Assembly (NCBI GenBank): GCA_018806985.1
Contig: JADANN010000190.1
Span: 62,001-126,000 of the forward strand
From: Angiostrongylus vasorum
Lineage: Eukaryota > Nematoda > Chromadorea > Rhabditida > Metastrongylidae
DNA length: 64,000 nucleotides
Direction: 5' to 3'
Each line of letters opens with the position of its first letter. Positions within the stretch are counted from its first letter, which is position 1. Under the pieces are notes generated by a model. That model did no database searches. It worked only from the letters and a program-made list of their open reading frames with translations, and was not told the origin of the DNA. The position numbers and the translations under genes were made by a program. This document shows, one piece after another, positions 59,001 through 64,000 of this stretch.

Positions 59001-62000
59001 TGGATTGTGTGCAGCTTTTATCGCATCAGAGGCGGACTGTGTGCGGCTTGGTTCGCCTCAGATGAGGACTGTGTGGGGCTTGGTTCGCCTCAGAGGTGGT
59101 CTATGTGCAGCTTTTTTTTCGCATAAGAGGCGGATCTTGCGTCGTTTAGTTGGCTTCAGGGGTGGATTAGTGTGCAGCTTTTTATCGCATCAGAGGCGGA
59201 CTGTGTGCGGCTTGGGTTCGCCTCAGAGGTGGACTGTGTGCGGCTTGGTTCGCCTCAGAGGTGGACTGTGTGCGGCTTGGTTTCGCTTCAGAGGGTGGAT
59301 TGTGTGCAGCTTGTTTCGCCTCAGATGGTGGACTGTGTGCGGCTTGGTTCGGCTTCAGAGGTGGATTGTGTGCAGCTTTTTTCGCATCAGAGGCGGACTG
59401 TGTGCGGCTGGGTTCGCCTCAGATGGTGGACTGTGTGCGGGCTTGGTTCGCCTCAGAGGTGGACTGTGTGCAGCTTTTTTCGCATCAGAGGCGGACTGTG
59501 TGCGGCTTGGTTCGCCTCAGAGGGTGGATTGGGTGCAGCTTTGTTCGCCTCAGTGGTGGACTGTGTGCGGCTTAGTTGGCTTCAGAGGTGGATTGTGTGC
59601 AGCTTTTATCGCATCAGAGGCGGACTGTGTGCGGCTTGGTTCGCCTCAGATGGTGGACTGTGTGCGGCTTGGTTCGGCTCAGAGGTGGACTGTGTGCAGC
59701 TTTTTCGCCTCAGAGGCGGACTGTGTGCGGCTTGGTTCGGCTTCAGAGGGTGGATTGTGTGCAGCTTTGTTCGCCTCAGAGGGTGGGACTGTGTGCGGCT
59801 TGGTTCGGCTTCAGAGGTGGATTGTGTGCAGCTTTTATCGCATCAGAGGCGGACTGTGTGCGGCTTGGTTCGCCTCAGAGGTGGACTGTGTGCGGCTTTG
59901 GTTCGCCTCAGAGGGTGGGACTGTGTGCGGCTTAGTTCGGCTCAGAGGTGGATTGTGTGCAGCTTTTTTCGCATCAGAGGCGGACTGTGTGCGGCTTGTT
60001 TCGCCTCAGAGGCGGACTGTGTGCGGCTTGGTTCGCCTCAGAGGTGGACTGTGTGCAGCTTTTGTTTCGCATCAGAGGCTGGACTGTGCGTGCGGCTTAG
60101 TTTCGGCTTCAGAGGTGGATTGTGTGCAGCTTTTTTCGCCTCAGAGGTGGACTGTGTGCGGCTTGGTTGGCTTCAGAGGTGGATTGTGTGCAGCTTTTAT
60201 CGCATCAGAGGCGGACTGTGTGCGGCTTGGGTTCGCCTCAGATGGTGGACTGTGTGCGGCTTGGTTCGCCTCAGAGGTGGACTGTGTGCGGCTTGGGTTT
60301 CGCCTCAGAGGTGGACTGTGTGCGGCTTGGTTCGGCTCAGAGGGTGGATTGTGTGCAGCTTTTTTCGCATCAGAGGCGGACTGTGTGCGGCTTGGGTTCG
60401 CCTCAGAGGTGGATTGTGTGCAGCTTTGTTTCGCATCAGGGGATGGGCTGTGCAGCTTTGTGTCAGGGGCGGACTGGGTGCAGCTTTTTCGCCTCAGAGG
60501 TGGACTGTGTGCGGGCTTGGTTCGCCTCAGAGGTGGATCTGTGTGCAGCTTTTTTCGCATCAGAGGCGGATCTGTGTGTCGGCTTTAGTTGGCTTCAGGG
60601 GTGGACTGTGTGCGGCTTAGTTCGCATCAGAGGCGGACTGTGTGCGGCTTGGGTTCGCCTCAGAGGTGGACTGTGTGCGGCTTAGTTCGGCTCAGAGGTG
60701 GATTGTGTGCAGCTTTTTTCGCATCAGAGGTGGACTGTGTGCGGCTTGGTTCGCTTCAGAGGGTGGATTGTGTGCAGCTTTTTTCGCATCAGAGGCGGAC
60801 TGTGTGCGGCTTGGTTCGCCTCAGAGGTGGACTGTGTGCGGCTTGGTTTCGCCTCAGTGGTGGGACTGTGTGCGGCTTAGTTCGGCTTCAGAGGTGGATT
60901 GTGTGCAGCTTTTTTCGCATCAGAGGCGGACTGTGTGCGGCTTGGGTTCGCCTCAGATGGTGGACTGTGTGCGGCTTAGTTGGCTTCAGAGGTGGATTGT
61001 GTGCAGCTTTTATCGCATCAGAGGCGGACTGTGTGCGGCTTGGGTTCGCCTCAGATGGTGGACTGTGTGCGGGCTTGGTTCGCCTCAGAGGTGGATTGTG
61101 TGCGGCTTGGTTGGCTTCAGGGGTGGATTGTGTGCAGCTTTGTTCGCCTCAGTGGTGGACTGTGTGCGGCTTAGTTGGCTTCAGAACTGGACTGCGTGCA
61201 GCTTTTATCGCATCAGAGGCGGACTGTGTGCGGCTTGGTTCGCCTCAGATGATGGACTGTGCGGGGGCTTGGTTCGCCTCAGAGGTGGTCTATGTGCAGC
61301 TTTTTTTCGCATAAGAGGCGGATCTTGCGTCGTTTAGTTGGCTTCAGGGGTGGGATTAGTGTGCAGCTTTTTCGCATCAGAGGCGGACTGTGTGCGGGCT
61401 TGGGTTCGCCTCAGAGGTGGACTGTGTGCGGCTTGGTTCGGCTTCAGAGGTGGATTGTGTGCAGCTTTTATCGCATCAGAGGCGGACTGTGTGCGGCTTG
61501 GTTCGCCTCAGATGGTGGACTGTGTGCGGGCTTGGTTCGCTTCAGAGGTGGATTGTGTGCAGCTTTTTTCGCCTCAGAGGTGGACTGTGTGCGGCTTTAG
61601 TTCGGCTTCAGAGGTGGATTGTGTGCAGCTTTTTTCGCATCAGAGGCGGACTGTGTGCGGCTTGGTTCGCCTCAGATGGTGGACTGTGTGCGGGCTTGGT
61701 TCGCCTCAGAGGTGGACTATGTGCAGCTTTTTTCGCATCAGAGGCGGATCTGTGCGTCGTTTAGTTGGCTTCAGGGGTGGGATTAGTGTGCAGCTTTTTT
61801 CGCCTCAGAGGTGGACTGTGTGCGGCTTGGTTCGCCTCAGAGGTGGACTGTGTGCAGCTTTGTTCGCATCAGAGGCGGACTGTGTGCGGCTTGGTTCGCC
61901 TCAGAGGTGGACTGTGTGCGGCTTGGTTCGGCTTCAGAGGTGGATTGTGTGCAGCTTTTATCGCATCAGAGGCGGACTGTGTGCGGCTTGGGTTCGCCTC

Positions 62001-64000
62001 AGATGTGGGACTGTGTGCGGCTTAGTTCGGCTCAGAGGTGGATTATGTGCAGCTTTTTTCGCATCAGAGGCGGACTGTGTGCGGCTTAGTTGGCTTCAGA
62101 GGGTGGATTGTGTGCAGCTTTTTTCGCCTCAGAGGCGGACTGTGTGCGGCTTGGTTCGGCTCAGAGGTGGATTGTGTGCAGCTTTTTTCGCATCAGAGGC
62201 GGACTGTGTGCGGCTTGGTTCGGCTTCAGAGGTGGACTGTGTGCAGCTTTTATCGCATCAGAGGCGGACTGTGTGCGGCTTGGTTCGCCTCAGAGGTGGA
62301 CTGTGTGCGGCTTGGTTCGCCTCAGAGGGTGGGACTGTGTGCGGCTTGGTTGGCTTCAGAGGGTGGATTGTGTGCAGCTTTTTATCGCATCAGAGGCGGA
62401 CTGTGTGCGGCTTGGGTTCGCCTCAGATGAGTGGACTGTGTGCGGCTTGGTTCGCCTCAGAGGGTGGACTGTGTGCGGCTTGGTTTCGCCTCAGAGGTGG
62501 ACTGTGTGCAGCTTTTTTTCGCATCAGAGGCGGACTGTGTGCGGCTTGGTTCGGCTTCAGAGGGTGGGACTGTGTGCAGCTTTTGTTTCGCCTCAGAGGC
62601 GGACTGTGTGCGGCTTGGTTCGCCTCAGAGGTGGACTGTGTGCGGCTTAGTTGGCTTCAGAGGTGGATTGTGTGCAGCTTTTTTCGCATCAGAGGCGGAC
62701 TGTGTGCGGCTTGGTTGGCTTCAGAGGTGGATTGTGTGCAGCTTTTATCGCATCAGAGGCGGACTGTGTGCGGCTTGGTTCGCCTCAGATGGTGGACTGT
62801 GTGCGGGCTTGGTTCGCCTCAGAGGTGGATCTATGTGCAGCTTTTTTCGCATAAGAGGCGGATCTTGCGTCGTTTAGTTGGCTTCAGGGGTGGATTAGGT
62901 GCAGCTTTTTTCGCACTCAGAGGCGGACTGTGTGCGGCTTGGTTCGCCTCAGAGGTGGATTGTGTGCAGCTTTTTTCGCCTCAGAGGGTGGACTGTGTGC
63001 GGCTTAGTTCGGCTTCAGAGGTGGACTGTGTGCAGCTTTGTTCGCATCAGAGGCGGACTGTGTGCGGCTTGGTTCGGCTCAGAGGTGGATTGTGTGCAGC
63101 TTGTTTCGCCTCAGAGGGTGGGACTGTGTGCGGCTTGGTTGGCTTCAGAGGGTGGATTGTGTGCAGCTTTTTATCGCATCAGAGGCGGACTGTGTGCGGC
63201 TTGGTTCGCCTCAGATGAGGACTGTGTGCGGGCTTGGTTCGCCTCAGAGGTGGACTGTGTGCGGCTTGGTTCGGCTTCAGAGGTGGATCTATGTGCAGCT
63301 TTTTTCGCATCAGAGGCGGATCTGTGCGTCGTTTAGTTGGCTTCAGGGGTGGGATTAGGTGCAGCTTTTTTCGCTTCAGAGGTGGACTGTGTGCGGCTTG
63401 GTTCGCTTCAGAGGTGGACTGTGTGCAGCTTGGTTTCGCCTCAGAGGGCGGGACTGTGTGCGGCTTAGTTGGCTTCAGAGGTGGATTGTGTGCAGCTTTT
63501 ATCGCATCAGAGGCGGACTGTGTGCGGCTTGGTTCGCCTCAGATGATGGGACTGTGTGGGGCTTGGTTCGCCTCAGAGGTGGTCTATGTGCAGCTTTTTT
63601 TTCGCATAAGAGGCGGATCTTGCGTCGTTTAGTTGGCTTCAGGGGTGGATTAGGTGCAGCTTTTTTCGCATCAGAGGCGGACTGTGTGCGGCTTGGGTTC
63701 GCCTCAGAGGGTGGACTGTGTGCGGCTTAGTTCGGCTCAGAGGTGGATTGTGTGCAGCTTTGTTCGCCTCAGAGGCGGACTGTGTGCGGGCTTGGTTCGC
63801 TTCAGAGGTGGACTGTGTGCAGCTTTTGTTTCGCATCAGAGGCGGACTGTGTGCGGCTTGGGTTCGCCTCAGAGGTGGACTGTGTGCGGGCTTGGTTCGC
63901 CTCAGAGGTGGACTGTGTGCGGGCTTGGTTCGCCTCAGATGTGGACTGTGTGCGGGCTTGGTTGGCTTCAGGGGTGGATTGTGTGCAGCTTTTTTCGCCT
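56071..64000 (+). repeat. Divergent right domain of the array
   Basis: The 96-bp A-B-C pattern fades. The typical order is a GGCTTCAGAGG A-type unit, a CGCATCAGAGG B-type unit ending GGCTTGG, then one or two CGCCTCAGAGG or CGCCTCAGATGG units ending GGCTTGG or CGGGCTTGG. CTTGG replaces CTTAG or CTGGG in most units. A badly disrupted stretch (GGGCTGTGCAGC, TGTCAGGGGCGG) lies at about 60440-60475. The array continues to the end of the window. Confidence 0.85.
57960..63640 (+). repeat. Long-period variant block X in the right domain
   Basis: A recurring string of about five units: CAGATG(A/G) unit, GAGGTGGTCTATGTGCAGC or GAGGTGGATCTATG, a long T-tract, CGCATAAGAGGCGGATC, TTGCGTCGTTTAG, then TTGGCTTCAGGGG and a GGATTAG unit. 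GCATAAGAGG lies at 57981, 59121, 61309, 62849 and 63604; related forms with GCATCAGAGGCGGATC lie at 60557, 61735 and 63307. Three copies share GGTGGTCTATG (59121, 61309 and 63604), spaced 2188 and 2295 bases. Confidence 0.8.

Larger units (their letters stand above)
1861..64000 (+). repeat. 32-bp satellite array with 96-bp trimeric HOR
   Basis: Tandem array of about 62.1 kb (roughly 1,940 units of 32 bp), truncated by the window end. Every unit carries a variant of GGYGGAYTGTGTGCRGCT. Three main types recur in order. A begins CGGCTCAGAGG, has GGATTG in the middle and ends GCAGC plus a T-tract. B begins CGCATCAGAGG, has GCGGACTG and ends GCGGCTGGGTT. C begins CGCCTCAGTGG and ends GCGGCTTAGTT. 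A, B and C are each 32 bp, so A-B-C is 96 bp; for example the A start at 15140 recurs at 15236. My hand count of the consensus gives 11 A, 19 C, 37 G and 29 T (58% GC). All copies I read are in the same orientation. Single-base indels (GAGGTGG/GAGGGTGG, T-tract length, CTTGG/CTTGGG) and missing C units produce 64-, 95- and 97-bp variants. I do not recognise it as a named satellite. Confidence 0.97.

Noticed and set aside
1861..64000. CRISPR array, because of a repeat of about 32 bp
   Set aside because: There are no unique spacers: the units are directly adjacent and the whole sequence is repetitive. No cas genes and a eukaryotic context.
1861..64000. CENP-B-box-like motif in TTCGNNNNA at unit junctions
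   Set aside because: The first half (TTCG, four bases, A) fits at the junctions, but the CGGG half is absent (GGCG or GGTG instead), so the core box is not met.
1861..64000. G-quadruplex motif in unit B
   Set aside because: Unit B has four G runs, but most are only two bases long and one loop is about nine bases. This is at best a weak two-tetrad structure.
1861..64000. Telomeric or rDNA spacer repeat
   Set aside because: The 32-bp unit contains no known telomere motif, and no rRNA sequence is present in the window.

Overview
The window holds a short, unique, AT-richer segment (1 to about 1860) followed by one continuous tandem-repeat array that runs from about 1861 to the last base and beyond it. 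The unique part has eukaryotic signals: CTAAC-type branch points, a GTATGT donor, TTTGCAG-type acceptors and two AATAAA signals. Together with a satellite array of at least 62 kb, this points to a eukaryotic, probably metazoan, nuclear genome. I cannot name the species. There is no bacterial-style gene content, and I see no rRNA, tRNA, CRISPR or transposon.

Region 1-1860: a phase-compatible but low-confidence three-exon gene end on the + strand (exons 340-507, 675-776 and 885-1081) terminates in TAA and is followed 33 and 41 bases later by AATAAA. Nothing is recognisable from about 1128 to 1860.

Region 1861-64000: a direct-orientation satellite built from a 32-bp unit whose shared core is GGYGGAYTGTGTGCRGCT. 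In the homogenised part, three unit types alternate as A-B-C, giving a 96-bp higher-order repeat (HOR) that is near-identical over long runs. The array is zoned: a divergent left flank (1861-3540), a transition with local duplications (3541-6600), a homogeneous core (6601-34370), a divergent island (34371-35876), a second, more interrupted core (35877-56070), and a divergent right domain with its own long-period organisation (56071 to the end). Rare diagnostic variants, such as a GCGTCG unit and a composite block with GTCCGGCC, mark amplification and transposition of segments inside the array.

The array contains very long open frames on the + strand (up to about 830 codons). I read these as by-products of a 96-bp period (32 codons) that carries only one stop codon, not as proteins. 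The interest of the window lies in the repeat architecture: a trimeric HOR, strong G/T strand asymmetry, an embedded relic island and a homogenisation gradient.
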